The notes beneath the pieces were generated by a model. It had not been told where the DNA came from, made no database searches, and worked only from the letters and a program-made list of their open reading frames with translations. This document shows, piece by piece, positions 1 through 7,435 of a DNA stretch of 13,099 nucleotides. The DNA is from JBBQXK01 sp038251625 (GTDB lineage Bacteria > Pseudomonadota > Alphaproteobacteria > Rhodobacterales > Rhodobacteraceae), in contig JBBSBE010000110.1 in NCBI GenBank assembly GCA_038251625.1, positions 1 to 13,099 of the forward strand, in the 5' to 3' direction. Position numbers and translations under genes: made by a program. Positions within the stretch are counted from its first letter, which is position 1, and each line of letters opens with the position of its first letter.

Positions 1-2
1 CC

Positions 3-623
3 CCAGAGGGCGCGCTGGTATCTGAATGTTTTGCGACCGAAGTCCTGGGGCACGATGTTTCGACGAAGCCGCTGACGTGGGTGAACTACGATCTTTCGCT
101 GTTCTTCAGGACGCTCACGCTTGACCCACCTGCGTTGCCCGGTTTCCTCGTGGACAAAACCGCGCTCATCGAGATCGAGGTGCGCCTCGTCAGATGGAAG
201 CAACGGCTCCGTCTTTCTGTCCCGTTCGGCGACGAGATCGAAAAGACAGCGCAAAGCTACGTGGCGCCCGCCCGCGTACTGCAGCGTGCGTCGGGGATCT
301 CCCGAGCCGTCATCGCGGTACGCTATCGGCGGCAGGAGTCCGACTTTCTCACTGACGTTCTCAGTCTGACGCACCGACCTGAAAACTATCGACGAAGCGC
401 GCCGTTTGCGACCAATAGACTGGGAAAGCGCCCATCAGCTTTGCTTCGCCGGCCCGGCCATCCGTGCTTGCCACAGCGCAATCGGATGGGCATGTCAGTT
501 CAAGGAACACTCCGCAATTTCAGGAACCACCCGGAGTTCGCCGTGGCAAATCTATCACCAATTGTGGCACGCCATCAGACGTTTTTTGCAATGATCGGCC
601 GTCAGGCCCGACGACGCCCCTGA
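3..623 (+). CDS. Unrecognised protein, 3' part, cut by left window edge
   Basis: A plus-strand frame is open from base 3 to a TGA at 621-623, so the gene begins outside the window. I do not recognise the product. Residues up to about base 410 look genuinely coding: third codon positions are GC-rich, hydrophobic and charged residues alternate (for example LIEIEVRLVRWKQRLRL), and the opposite strand shows the Arg/Glu/His-rich pattern typical of antisense to a gene. After about 410 the composition turns Arg/Pro-rich and loses protein character, and from 520 the frame runs antisense into the well-supported gene on the other strand. The natural C-terminus may therefore have been lost by a frameshift or deletion near 400-420, with the remaining codons a chance extension. 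A GTG at 81 is possible as an internal start but has no convincing ribosome binding site. Function unknown. Confidence 0.4.
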   Translation, partial: PEGALVSECFATEVLGHDVSTKPLTWVNYDLSLFFRTLTLDPPALPGFLVDKTALIEIEVRLVRWKQRLRLSVPFGDEIEKTAQSYVAPARVLQRASGISRAVIAVRYRRQESDFLTDVLSLTHRPENYRRSAPFATNRLGKRPSALLRRPGHPCLPQRNRMGMSVQGTLRNFRNHPEFAVANLSPIVARHQTFFAMIGRQARRRP

Positions 624-963
624 TCCTGCGGCGCATGTTGGAGAAGCTTTCGAAACGGACCGTATCGACAGCAGCGTCCAACTGGAGCGAGACGTTCAGG
701 CTCAAACCGACCTTGGACAACGCCACGATGCGACCCGTGAAGGCTTGCCCAAGATACTTGCCTCGGACTTCATCGTTCAACTGGAGGGCCTGCGGTTCTG
801 GGCGCGACAGTTTGGCGTGAAGGGTATTCCAGTCTCGCGCACCGTTCTGGTGGGCCACAAGTTCCAGCGCCTGAGCGTGGCTGATCCGGGTGCCCTGCCC
901 GACAAGAGCGTCGCGCAGGGATTTGGCTTGTGATTTGGCCTCGGAAATGGAATTCAGCGTCAT
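520..963 (-). CDS. Glyoxalase superfamily-like small protein
   Basis: A 147-residue soluble protein without signal peptide. The N-terminal half has the pattern KSQAKSLRDAL followed by ISHAQALELVAHQNGARDW (residues about 27-45) and NTLHA. I know this pattern from small alphaproteobacterial proteins annotated as 'glyoxalase superfamily'. That label is family convention, and no metal-binding glyoxalase residues can be assigned here. The C-terminal half (VRFESFSNMRRRI, then GPDGRS, then PQLVIDL, about 102-138) matches the second conserved block of the same family. The last ~10 residues (PRRTPGGS end) extend past the usual LVLDL ending and lie where the left-edge frame overlaps. The ATG at 963 overlaps the stop of the upstream MATE gene (ATGA), and AGAGGTGAT lies just before it, so translation is probably coupled. 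Catalytic role not established. Confidence 0.75.
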   Translation of the reverse strand: MTLNSISEAKSQAKSLRDALVGQGTRISHAQALELVAHQNGARDWNTLHAKLSRPEPQALQLNDEVRGKYLGQAFTGRIVALSKVGLSLNVSLQLDAAVDTVRFESFSNMRRRIRGVVGPDGRSLQKTSDGVPQLVIDLPRRTPGGS

Positions 964-2351
964 GGCATCACCTCTAGATGCGACGGACCAAAACCGGCGC
1001 GGCGGTTTCGGCTTGTGATTGCCACGCCAATGGCGATGGCCACGATGATCCCGTCTGCAACCGGAAAAGCAAACCAGATTGCCTTTGCCCCAATGAGAAT
1101 GCCCAAGGTGGCAAGCAGCAAAGGGCTAAGGACAAACGGTTTGATCAAGGTCAGCGCGGCCGTGCGGCCGGGTCTGCCGATGGCCTGAAAGTACAAGGCG
1201 AGCACCAGGACCGGGCCGGTAAAGAGATAGAGCGACAGCATCGGGACCAAAATCCTGCCGACCTGGGCCACGACATCAGGGTCAGTCACGAACACGCCGC
1301 CAATCCAGTTGTGCCCGATCAGCAAGGTGACCTCGACGAAGGCACAATATGAAAAGGCCACGGCGAGTGCGAGCTGGAGTGTGGCGTCCGAACGCCGGTA
1401 GAGCCTTGCGCCAAAGTTGTTTCCGACGATGGTTTGGGTTGCCAGAGCGATGGCCATCAGCGGAAGGAAGGTGAAGCTTAAAATCCGGGTCACAATGCCG
1501 TAGGCTGCGACGCTTTCGACATAGCCAGTGCCAGCGGTCAGGCGCAGCGTTGTGATGACCGTGGCTGAAACCAGAGCGATCCCGATGAAGCTGAGGCTGA
1601 CCGGCGCGCCGAGGGCCAAGATGGGGCGCCAACCCCCGATCCAGCGGGAGGTCCAGAGGTCGTTCAAGCGCAGGATGCCTCCGCCGCGCAGTCGAAAGCC
1701 GACGAGCAAAGCAAGGCCTATTCCTTGAGCAATTGCCGTTCCCAGGGCGGACCCGGCGACACCCATGTCCATGGGCACAATCAACAGGTTATTCAGCGCG
1801 ATATTTGCAAGGGTCACGCCTGCGGACATCAGCGCCATAAGGCCGGCGCGGCCCTCGTTGCGCCACGCGTCGGCATGCACGCTCAACAGCAGTTGCACGG
1901 GCGATGCAAGGATCATGATGGCAAGATAGGTATAGGCCATCTGTGCGATATCCGTCTGGCCGTCCGACAGTTGACCGATGACGAAACCTCCGAAGGCGCC
2001 AAAGGTCGCGATCAACAGCAGGGACAGACAAAGCGCCAATCCTTGCGCTTGGGCAAAAACGGCCGTCGCGTCAGCATGGCGTTTCGCGCCCAAGTGTCGG
2101 GCAAGAAGGCTGGACATGCCCCCGCTGACAAGGGTCGACAGGGCGATCGTGACCATCAGGACCGGAAACACGAGGCTTACGGCAGTCAGGGCATCGGCCC
2201 CGACAAAATGCCCCAGAAAGGCCGCGTCGACCACGGTCAACAGGCCGCTCATCAGCATCATGACCATCATGGGCACGGCATTGGCTGCGAAAAGTCGCCC
2301 AAGCGGAGCGGTCAGAAATCGGTTCTGGGATGCGTGTTGAGACGACATCAT
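960..2351 (-). CDS. MATE family multidrug/toxin efflux transporter
   Basis: A 463-residue integral membrane protein with about 12 hydrophobic helices. Its length is typical of MATE antiporters, which export cationic drugs or metabolites in exchange for Na+ or H+. The N-terminal region PLGRLFAANAVPMMV then VVDAAFLGHFVGADALTAVS is the family signature (helices 1-2), and the pseudo-repeat begins near residue 245 with ILALGAPVSLSFIG. It is closer to the MepA-like than to the NorM-like style in its N-terminus, which is inference. Two ATGs are in tandem at 2351 and 2348. The Shine-Dalgarno GAGGAG (2360-2355) is only 3 nt from the outer ATG but 6 nt from the inner one, so 2348 may be the true start (462 residues). 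The gene overlaps the downstream glyoxalase-like gene by 4 nt. Substrate cannot be read from the sequence. Confidence 0.93.
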   Translation of the reverse strand: MMSSQHASQNRFLTAPLGRLFAANAVPMMVMMLMSGLLTVVDAAFLGHFVGADALTAVSLVFPVLMVTIALSTLVSGGMSSLLARHLGAKRHADATAVFAQAQGLALCLSLLLIATFGAFGGFVIGQLSDGQTDIAQMAYTYLAIMILASPVQLLLSVHADAWRNEGRAGLMALMSAGVTLANIALNNLLIVPMDMGVAGSALGTAIAQGIGLALLVGFRLRGGGILRLNDLWTSRWIGGWRPILALGAPVSLSFIGIALVSATVITTLRLTAGTGYVESVAAYGIVTRILSFTFLPLMAIALATQTIVGNNFGARLYRRSDATLQLALAVAFSYCAFVEVTLLIGHNWIGGVFVTDPDVVAQVGRILVPMLSLYLFTGPVLVLALYFQAIGRPGRTAALTLIKPFVLSPLLLATLGILIGAKAIWFAFPVADGIIVAIAIGVAITSRNRRAGFGPSHLEVMP

Positions 2352-2753
2352 TCACTCCTCAGATGAGGCATTTCGAATTGGTTGGGGCCTGCATTGTCCA
2401 CCAGCGAAATGCTTCGAGGGTGATGATCTGGTCTATCTGGGCTTCACCGTGACTTTCGTCTGCAGGCGGCAGGTGCCCAACACCTTGCAGCGCCCGTAGA
2501 GCCTTGCCGTTCCTGTGTCAAGTGTTGGTTGTGTTGATGTGGGTCCAAGGCCTGACATGCGGCGGCGTGTTGACTCTGTCCTGGCTAGCATGCCCGCTTG
2601 ATCGACCTGCCAGGCCCGCACCAACCCCTACCCCGCCTTGACGTCTGCCTGATTCGACCGCCATCGTCAGCGCCGGTGAAACTTTTTGTGAAAATCCACA
2701 CAAAGAGTAGCGGCGGCTCATCCGGATACGGCTTCATTCACGGAGGATAAGCG
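2352..2753. other. Divergent intergenic region between MATE and hydrolase genes
   Basis: About 400 bases without a convincing gene. It must hold the divergent promoters for the MATE pair (minus) and the hydrolase (plus). Short frames on the minus strand (2433-2721) are Arg/Thr-rich, mutually overlapping and have no recognisable domain, so I do not call them. No clear sigma-70 promoter stands out. The only structured element I see is the inverted repeat near 2685-2704. Confidence 0.5.
2685..2704. promoter_or_regulatory. Inverted repeat TTTGTG-N8-CACAAA upstream of hydrolase
   Basis: Arms TTTGTG (2685-2690) and CACAAA (2699-2704) are exact reverse complements with an 8-nt spacer. A GTGAAA direct repeat (2676-2681 and 2688-2693) overlaps the left arm. 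The site lies 49 bases before the hydrolase start, so it could be an operator for a dimeric regulator or a small leader hairpin. Short arms make chance occurrence possible. Confidence 0.25.
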
Positions 2754-3752
2754 TTGCGTCACCTGTTTCGCGGAATCGTCGTTCTGCTATTACTCGGAGT
2801 TATCGGGCTGTTTGTCGCAATCGTGGCGATTGCGCTTCCCTTCCCGCAAATGCCTCCCGAGGCTGACGTTTTCGGCTTTGCTGCCGAGAAGGACAAAAGC
2901 ACCACGTACCTGCCCCCGTTGCAGCAGTTCCGCGCGCGGGATGGCGATGCGCTGGCCTACAGGTTCTACGATTCAGCCAGCGAACGGATCCTGATCTTCA
3001 TTCACGGCTCCTCCTACCACGGTGGCGGCTATGACGCTTTGGCGCGTTATGTCAGTGCCGCAGGGGCCGCCAAGGTCGTTCTGCCGAACATGCGCGGGCA
3101 TTATTTCTCTGGGCGACGCCGGGGTGACGTCGAGTACATCGGCCAGTACGAGGATGACATCATCGACCTGATCCGGGAGCTGCGCAACGAGGGCCACGGT
3201 GGTCCTATCATCCTCGGGGGCCATTCCAGTGGCGCGGGCTTTGTGCTGCGGTTTGCCGGCGGCACGGGTCCGCAGCAGGAGGCGATTGCGGGCTACATCG
3301 CCTTGGCACCCATCATTCCGCGCACGGATGCCGTGCGGGGTGGTGACGCGGGCGGCTGGAACGTGATTGATCTGCCACGCATCCTTGGGCTTGTGGCACT
3401 GAATGCCATTGGCGTGCATGGATTCGATGGGTTGCCTGTCATCGCCTTCAACAAGCCCGCCAGTGCCTGGAACGGAACCGAGACACTTGCCTATTCCTGG
3501 CGGCTGAATGTCTCTTTCCATCCTCGCAACGATTACCAGTCGGATATCAAGGCGATGCCCGCGAATGCGCTGATCCTTGTGGGGGACAAGGATGAGGCCG
3601 TTGACGGCGCGGCATTGCTGGCTTTGCTAAAGGACGCGGGCTATCAGGGCCGCGCAGAAATCCTCGCGCAGACCGCGCATTTCGGCATTTTCCATGCGCC
3701 GGAGGCGTTGCAGCGGGTGGCTGACTATGTCGCGAGCATTGCTGAACCTTGA
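2754..3752 (+). CDS. Membrane-anchored or exported alpha/beta hydrolase
   Basis: A 332-residue serine hydrolase of the alpha/beta fold (lysophospholipase/esterase type). Residues 7-29 form one hydrophobic N-terminal helix after MRHLFR, giving either a membrane anchor or an uncleaved signal, so the catalytic domain is probably periplasmic. The fold is shown by HGSSYHGG (84-91, oxyanion-hole region), the nucleophile elbow GHSSG with Ser158, the acid candidates Asp278/Asp280 in LVGDKDEAVD, and His309 in AQTAHFG. The start is TTG at 2754: GGAGG (2742-2746) lies 7 nt before it, and no better ATG keeps the hydrophobic helix. It has divergent neighbours and looks monocistronic. The substrate is unknown; a lipid or ester is only a family-level guess. 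Confidence 0.88.
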   Translation: MRHLFRGIVVLLLLGVIGLFVAIVAIALPFPQMPPEADVFGFAAEKDKSTTYLPPLQQFRARDGDALAYRFYDSASERILIFIHGSSYHGGGYDALARYVSAAGAAKVVLPNMRGHYFSGRRRGDVEYIGQYEDDIIDLIRELRNEGHGGPIILGGHSSGAGFVLRFAGGTGPQQEAIAGYIALAPIIPRTDAVRGGDAGGWNVIDLPRILGLVALNAIGVHGFDGLPVIAFNKPASAWNGTETLAYSWRLNVSFHPRNDYQSDIKAMPANALILVGDKDEAVDGAALLALLKDAGYQGRAEILAQTAHFGIFHAPEALQRVADYVASIAEP

Positions 3753-3808
3753 AGCAAGCGACGCTTTGCCGAAGCTGCGGAAAGACCGTGCGAGCCAGGA
3801 AAAGGCAT

Positions 3809-3831
3809 TGTCAGAAGAACTTCGTCTGACA
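3809..3831. repeat. Perfect 7-bp inverted repeat, TGTCAGA-N9-TCTGACA
   Basis: Arms at 3809-3815 and 3825-3831 pair exactly. An alternative inner stem GAAG/CTTC (3814-3817 and 3820-3823) is also possible. It sits 56 bases after the hydrolase stop and is followed by ATAATTATAG rather than a T-run, so it is not a canonical intrinsic terminator. It could stabilise the transcript end or be the footprint of a mobile element. Confidence 0.4.
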
Positions 3832-3843
3832 TAATTATAGCTT

Positions 3844-3875
3844 GGTTGGTCGGTTGGTCGGTTGGTCGGCGGGTC
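3844..3875 (+). repeat. Tandem repeat of 8-bp unit GGTTGGTC
   Basis: Three exact units (3844-3851, 3852-3859, 3860-3867) and one degenerate unit GGCGGGTC (3868-3875). The plus strand carries a run of spaced GG pairs, so a two-tier G-quadruplex is conceivable. Simple repeats of this kind are prone to slipped-strand length change. Confidence 0.85.
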
Positions 3876-4100
3876 GTGCGGAGCTCCTTTTGGCGTTGAG
3901 CCAAGCGACCTTGAAGTTTTTCCCTTATACACGAAGGGCGAGACGAAGAAGGCTCGCTGCACTTGATTTCTCTGACAATGTCCGATGGACCGAAAAAGCT
4001 TTACTTGGACAGTCTTGGCGTTGCTGCAACTCATCGCTGGCGGGGCATTGCATGGGACTTAATGATCGTATTCTGCAGTTTCGCCCAGCGATAGGCCGTG

Positions 4101-4250
4101 AGCCTTGATGCTGGCCACCCGATGGAAATCGATGGGCTGATCAGGTCGGTACAGGAACTTGGCCACGTGACCGGCACGTCGACGCCAAACATCGACACCG
4201 TGCTGGCACTGATCCAGTTGCGCGGGCGGATAGCTGGACTTTACCTGTAA
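4101..4250 (+). pseudogene. C-terminal remnant of PanE/ApbA-type 2-dehydropantoate 2-reductase
   Basis: The frame from 4101 to the TAA at 4248-4250 reads SLDAGHPMEIDGLIRSV, then QELG, then TSTPNIDTVLALIQLRGRIA. This is the conserved end of the ApbA_C domain of ketopantoate reductase-like proteins (the usual form is LEAGRPLEIDAL...VPTPxxDTVYALL). Only about 49 codons remain of a ~300-residue enzyme. The frame is closed just upstream by a TAG at 4092-4094, and no start, NADP-binding GxGxxG segment or catalytic lysine region is recognisable before it. One base out of frame, the preceding codons read DRP, as expected before the lost SMLQ segment, which suggests a small deletion. Such reductases often sit beside tct transporter genes, so the fragment probably marks a former neighbour of tctA, lying convergent to it. 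Confidence 0.72.
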
Positions 4251-4271
4251 ATGGCCGGGCGACAGGACCAC

Positions 4272-5792
4272 TCAGGCTGCCTTGTCACCCCCCTTTTTGG
4301 CCCCGCGCCGCAGCAGTTTGAGGGCGGGCAGCAAGATCAGGATCAGCGCGACCACCGTGATCGGCCCGGCAATCGGCCGCGTGAAGAAGATTGACAGGTC
4401 GCCAGACGACAAGAGCAATGACTGGCGCAACGTCGGCTCGGCAATGGGACCCAGAACGATGGCCAGAACCGCCGGAGCCAAAGGATAGTCGAACCGGCGC
4501 AGCACAAACGCTCCGATACCAAAGATCAGGATAAGCCATATGTCGAACATGTCGTTCATCGCGGCATAGCCTCCGACGATGGACAGCACGAAAATCATCG
4601 GCGCCAGAATGCTGAATGGCATCCGCAGCATCCAGATAAATACCGGAATGAAAGCAAGATTGATCAGCACCGCCGCTAAGTTCGAGATGTAGAACGACCC
4701 GATCAACCCCCACACGAAGTCCGGTTCGTCAAGAAACAGACGCGGGCCCGGCGTCAGCCCCCACATCACCATGCCACCAAGCAGGATCGCTGTGGTGGGC
4801 GACCCCGGGATGCCCAGCGTCAGCATCGGCAACATCGACCCGGTGGATGCGGAATTGTTTGCGGATTCAGGCGCGGTGATGCCGTCAATCTTGCCACGAC
4901 CGAATTCTTCTGGGTTCCGCGACGTCATCTTGGCCACGCCGTAGGACATCAGCGAGGCGGGCGTCGCACCGGCTGCGGGCAGGATGCCGACAAAAAACCC
5001 GAGCAATGAGCCGATGGTCGCGCCCCTCCAGCCCTCGCGCGTTGCCTCGGCTGCGTCGGACGCCATGCCCCTCATCGTCATCTTGGGGTTGGAACTTTCG
5101 ACCTCGCCACGCGATTCCTCAATCGTCCACAGCATCTCGCCGATGCCATAGACGCCAATGGCGAGCACAAGAAACCCGATGCCCTGGATAAATCCGTTGA
5201 TGTCGAACAGCACCAGTCGCGGCGCGCCGGAAATCTGGTCGAACCCGACCGCGCCCAGCACCAGCCCGAAACAGATCGAAAAGATCGTCTTGGGAATATC
5301 ATCGCCGCCAAGACCTACGAAGGTCGCAAACGCGAGCAGCATCAGGGCAAAAATCTCGGGCGGGCCGAACGAAAGCGCAATACTGGCCAGAACCGGCGCG
5401 AACATCGTGAAGATGACGTTGGCCACGCTGCCGCCGACGAAAGAGGCCAGCGCCGCGGTTACCAGTGCCAGACTGGCCCGACCCTGCTTTGCCAGCGGCC
5501 TGCCGTCAAACGTCGTTGCAACGGCCGTCGAGGCACCGGGGATGCCTAGCGTGATCGACGAAATCGCCCCGCCATACATCGCCCCGTAATAGATGGCCGC
5601 CAGAAATATGATCGCCCCACCGGGCGGCACCAGAAAGGTGATCGGCAACAGGATCGCAACCCCGTTGACCGACCCAAGCCCCGGCATCGCCCCGATGAAC
5701 AACCCGACCGTGACACCCAGAAATATCAAAAGCAGGTTAAGAGGCTGCATCGCAAGCAGCATACCGCTGCCAAGAAGAGAGAGTATTTCCAT
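4272..5792 (-). CDS. tctA: TctA-family large membrane subunit of TTT importer
   Basis: A 506-residue protein with many hydrophobic helices, matching the usual ~500 residues of TctA, the large permease subunit of tripartite tricarboxylate transporters. Family landmarks are the N-terminal VGLFIGAMPGLGSVNGVAILLPITF (about 29-53), the AIYYGAMYGGAISSITLGIPG stretch (about 66-86, containing the first GIPG), and its second-half counterpart ITAPESANNSAS followed by LTLGIPGSPTTAILLGG. With TctB it forms the membrane part that accepts a small organic acid from TctC and couples uptake to an ion gradient. It is the last gene of the operon, 12 nt after tctB. The ribosome binding site is weak (AAGCGG), so coupling to tctB translation is likely. 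The C-terminus ends in a Lys/Arg-rich cytoplasmic tail. Substrate unknown. Confidence 0.95.
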   Translation of the reverse strand: MEILSLLGSGMLLAMQPLNLLLIFLGVTVGLFIGAMPGLGSVNGVAILLPITFLVPPGGAIIFLAAIYYGAMYGGAISSITLGIPGASTAVATTFDGRPLAKQGRASLALVTAALASFVGGSVANVIFTMFAPVLASIALSFGPPEIFALMLLAFATFVGLGGDDIPKTIFSICFGLVLGAVGFDQISGAPRLVLFDINGFIQGIGFLVLAIGVYGIGEMLWTIEESRGEVESSNPKMTMRGMASDAAEATREGWRGATIGSLLGFFVGILPAAGATPASLMSYGVAKMTSRNPEEFGRGKIDGITAPESANNSASTGSMLPMLTLGIPGSPTTAILLGGMVMWGLTPGPRLFLDEPDFVWGLIGSFYISNLAAVLINLAFIPVFIWMLRMPFSILAPMIFVLSIVGGYAAMNDMFDIWLILIFGIGAFVLRRFDYPLAPAVLAIVLGPIAEPTLRQSLLLSSGDLSIFFTRPIAGPITVVALILILLPALKLLRRGAKKGGDKAA

Positions 5793-5804
5793 CGCAGATA
5801 CCGC

Positions 5805-6308
5805 TTAGTAGATGATTTCGTAGAGAAAATCGAAAACCGGGTCCGTAAAGGGTAGCCCGGTGGGCATGGTGATCTGCATCGCTCCCTCGAAGAAGAAGAA
5901 GAACAGGATCGGGGTCGCAAGCGACACACCAAGGCTCAACGCCCAGGAATGCCGTCCCAGAAACCGCAGATAGTACATCAGGAAGACCGCAATCGCGCCA
6001 TACATGGAGATTACCGCAATCAGCCCAACAAATCCGATGAGCCCGCCTCCGACCAGCCCCAGCATCCGCCAGCCATCCCCGTCCAGAAACGGCTCATCGG
6101 ACTGAGACAGAGGACTGGTGCCGCGCCACCAGTTGAATGCAACGCAGGCGCATGACGCCAGCATGATCGCGGACAACCAAAAGGGCCATGCACCGCCCCC
6201 CGGTCCCTTTTCACTGATATAGCCGATCGGCAGGTCGGCGCTTTTCCACATAAGATAGATCGAAAACAGTGCCAAAACGGCTGCAGTCGCAATTTCGCCG
6301 TAGCGCAT
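5805..6308 (-). CDS. tctB: TctB-family small membrane subunit of TTT importer
   Basis: A 167-residue protein with about four membrane helices (near residues 5-22, 42-60, 81-108 and 124-143). This is the usual size and topology of TctB, the poorly conserved small subunit of TTT systems. The segment GPGGGAWPFWLSAIMLASC after the first helix corresponds to the GPGxFPxxLG region typical of the family. The ATG at 6308 is preceded by GGGAG at 5-nt spacing. It lies 36 nt after tctC and 12 nt before tctA, in the canonical C-B-A order. Identification rests mainly on position, size and the one motif. Confidence 0.9.
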   Translation of the reverse strand: MRYGEIATAAVLALFSIYLMWKSADLPIGYISEKGPGGGAWPFWLSAIMLASCACVAFNWWRGTSPLSQSDEPFLDGDGWRMLGLVGGGLIGFVGLIAVISMYGAIAVFLMYYLRFLGRHSWALSLGVSLATPILFFFFFEGAMQITMPTGLPFTDPVFDFLYEIIY

Positions 6309-6344
6309 GGGATCTCCCGCCGTTCAGGTTCGGATCAAGCTGCG

Positions 6345-7316
6345 TCAGCTTTCCATCGCCGCCAAAAGCGTGCGATGGATGTCGATCTCTTTTGCCCAAT
6401 ATGCACGGGTTTCGTCGGCCGTCATCCAAAGTGGCGACAGGCTTTCCGAGGTAAGATAGCCTTGCCAATCCTCGCTATTATAGATCGTGGTGAACATCGC
6501 GCGGTAGTATGCTGCGGCCTCTTCGGACATGCCCGGCGCACCGACCACCGCCCGTTGGTTGTAGTAGGAAAAGTCATGACCCAACTCTCGGATCGTCGGC
6601 ACTTCGGGAAAGGCGGGCATACGTTCGTCTGAAAAGACCAGCAGTGGGATGAAATCGCCTGCCTCGTAGAACCCCTTTGCCTCGGCCGGGTTGTTCACGG
6701 TCGCCATCACCTGCTGGCCGGCCAGATCGCGGGCCACTGCACCACCACCATCATAGGGAATGTATTTGATCTTCAGACCGAAGGCACTGGACATGAACGC
6801 GATGACGATGGAATCCTCTTGTCCGGTTCCGGTGCCGCCCATGACGAATTCACCGTCCAGCGAGCGTGCCTTTTCCACGAACTGATCCAGCGTGGTGATG
6901 CCGGATTTGGCATGGACCCACAACACGAACGGATCAACGCCCATCATCGCGATCGGGGTAAAGGTCTGCACGTCTATCCCCAGATCCGGCTGACGCAGCG
7001 GCGTGGTAAAGAACGAGTTCAGCGTGACAAGGATCGTGTGATCCGCGTCGCCCGCCGCGTTGACATGCAGCAGCGCCTCGGCACCCGAACCGCCACCCTT
7101 GTTGTTTGGCACCAGCGGGCGTGGCGACAGGTCCATTTTCTCAGCCACCGACTGGATGAAGCGGGCAATCTGGTCAGCCCCGCCGCCCGGACCCGCCATG
7201 ATGACGAAATCGATAGGGCGGCGCGGCTTCCATTCCTGCGCGAAAGCGGCCAACGGCGTTGTTGCAGCAATTCCGGCGCAAGACAGTTTCAGAAACGCGC
7301 GTTTCGTGATCGTCAT
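6345..7316 (-). CDS. tctC: TctC-family periplasmic binding protein of TTT importer
   Basis: A 323-residue extracytoplasmic binding protein (Bug/TctC family) that captures the substrate for TctAB. It begins MTITKRAFLKLSCAGIAA with cleavage probably after LAAFAQ. The TKRAFLK stretch resembles a twin-arginine signal with Lys in place of the first Arg, so Tat or Sec export are both possible. The mature part has the family landmarks RPIDFVIMAGPGGGAD, then NNKGGGSGAEALLHV, and MGGTGTGQEDS in the ligand cleft. The ATG at 7316 was chosen because GGAGGAAGGA lies just upstream and the signal peptide starts there; a longer frame to 7406 adds only a non-conserved leader. It is the first tct gene, separated from usp by 119 nt. 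The transported acid cannot be predicted, because this family covers many carboxylates. Confidence 0.94.
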   Translation of the reverse strand: MTITKRAFLKLSCAGIAATTPLAAFAQEWKPRRPIDFVIMAGPGGGADQIARFIQSVAEKMDLSPRPLVPNNKGGGSGAEALLHVNAAGDADHTILVTLNSFFTTPLRQPDLGIDVQTFTPIAMMGVDPFVLWVHAKSGITTLDQFVEKARSLDGEFVMGGTGTGQEDSIVIAFMSSAFGLKIKYIPYDGGGAVARDLAGQQVMATVNNPAEAKGFYEAGDFIPLLVFSDERMPAFPEVPTIRELGHDFSYYNQRAVVGAPGMSEEAAAYYRAMFTTIYNSEDWQGYLTSESLSPLWMTADETRAYWAKEIDIHRTLLAAMES

Positions 7317-7435
7317 GATAATTCCTTCCTCCGTGGCACAAACAAGGATACTGCCTGCGTCGGCGGCACCTCCTTGGGACACTATATTTCGGAATTTTCC
7401 CGTCACGCAATCTTTTGTTGCGCATGCGTCATTTT
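7317..7435 (-). promoter_or_regulatory. usp-tctC spacer with unused Shine-Dalgarno and small stem-loop
   Basis: This 119-nt gap within the operon contains, read on the minus strand, a CGCAA-N7-TTGCG stem-loop soon after the usp stop, then an AAGGAGGTG sequence (complement at 7364-7372) that is a perfect anti-16S match but has no start codon at proper distance. The working tctC site (GGAGGAAGGA) follows later. The stem-loop could slow transcription or protect the tctC message end. The spare site may be a relic or a ribosome standby site. Confidence 0.3.

Larger units (their letters stand above)
3753..4100. other. Gene-free scar region downstream of hydrolase
   Basis: About 350 bases with no recognisable gene. 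It holds the hairpin at 3809-3831 and the 8-bp tandem repeat at 3844-3875. A 35-codon plus-strand frame (ATG 3727 to TAA 3832-3834) overlaps the hydrolase end and has a charged, helix-like composition, but no strong ribosome binding site. A longer frame at 3842-4108 starts inside the tandem repeat and resembles nothing I know. The PanE fragment that follows suggests this is residue of a deletion. Confidence 0.45.

Noticed and set aside
370..594. Frame reading TIDEARRLRPIDW then GPAIRACHSAI, faintly like a DUF982 pattern
   Set aside because: The similarity is only a few residues, there is no start or ribosome binding site, and the spacing does not fit; I cannot support a family call.
1725..2366. 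Plus-strand frame of 213 codons rich in Gly, Gln and His
   Set aside because: This composition is typical of antisense to a membrane protein; the MATE gene explains the region.
2433..2721. Minus-strand frames in the MATE-hydrolase gap
   Set aside because: They overlap each other in different frames, are Arg/Thr-rich and carry no recognisable motif or good ribosome binding site.
3809..3831. Hairpin considered as an intrinsic terminator of the hydrolase gene
   Set aside because: The stem is AT-containing with a 9-nt loop and no downstream T-run, so I list it only as an inverted repeat.
3844..3875. Tandem repeat considered as a CRISPR remnant
   Set aside because: The units are 8 bp and contiguous, with no spacers and no cas genes in the window.
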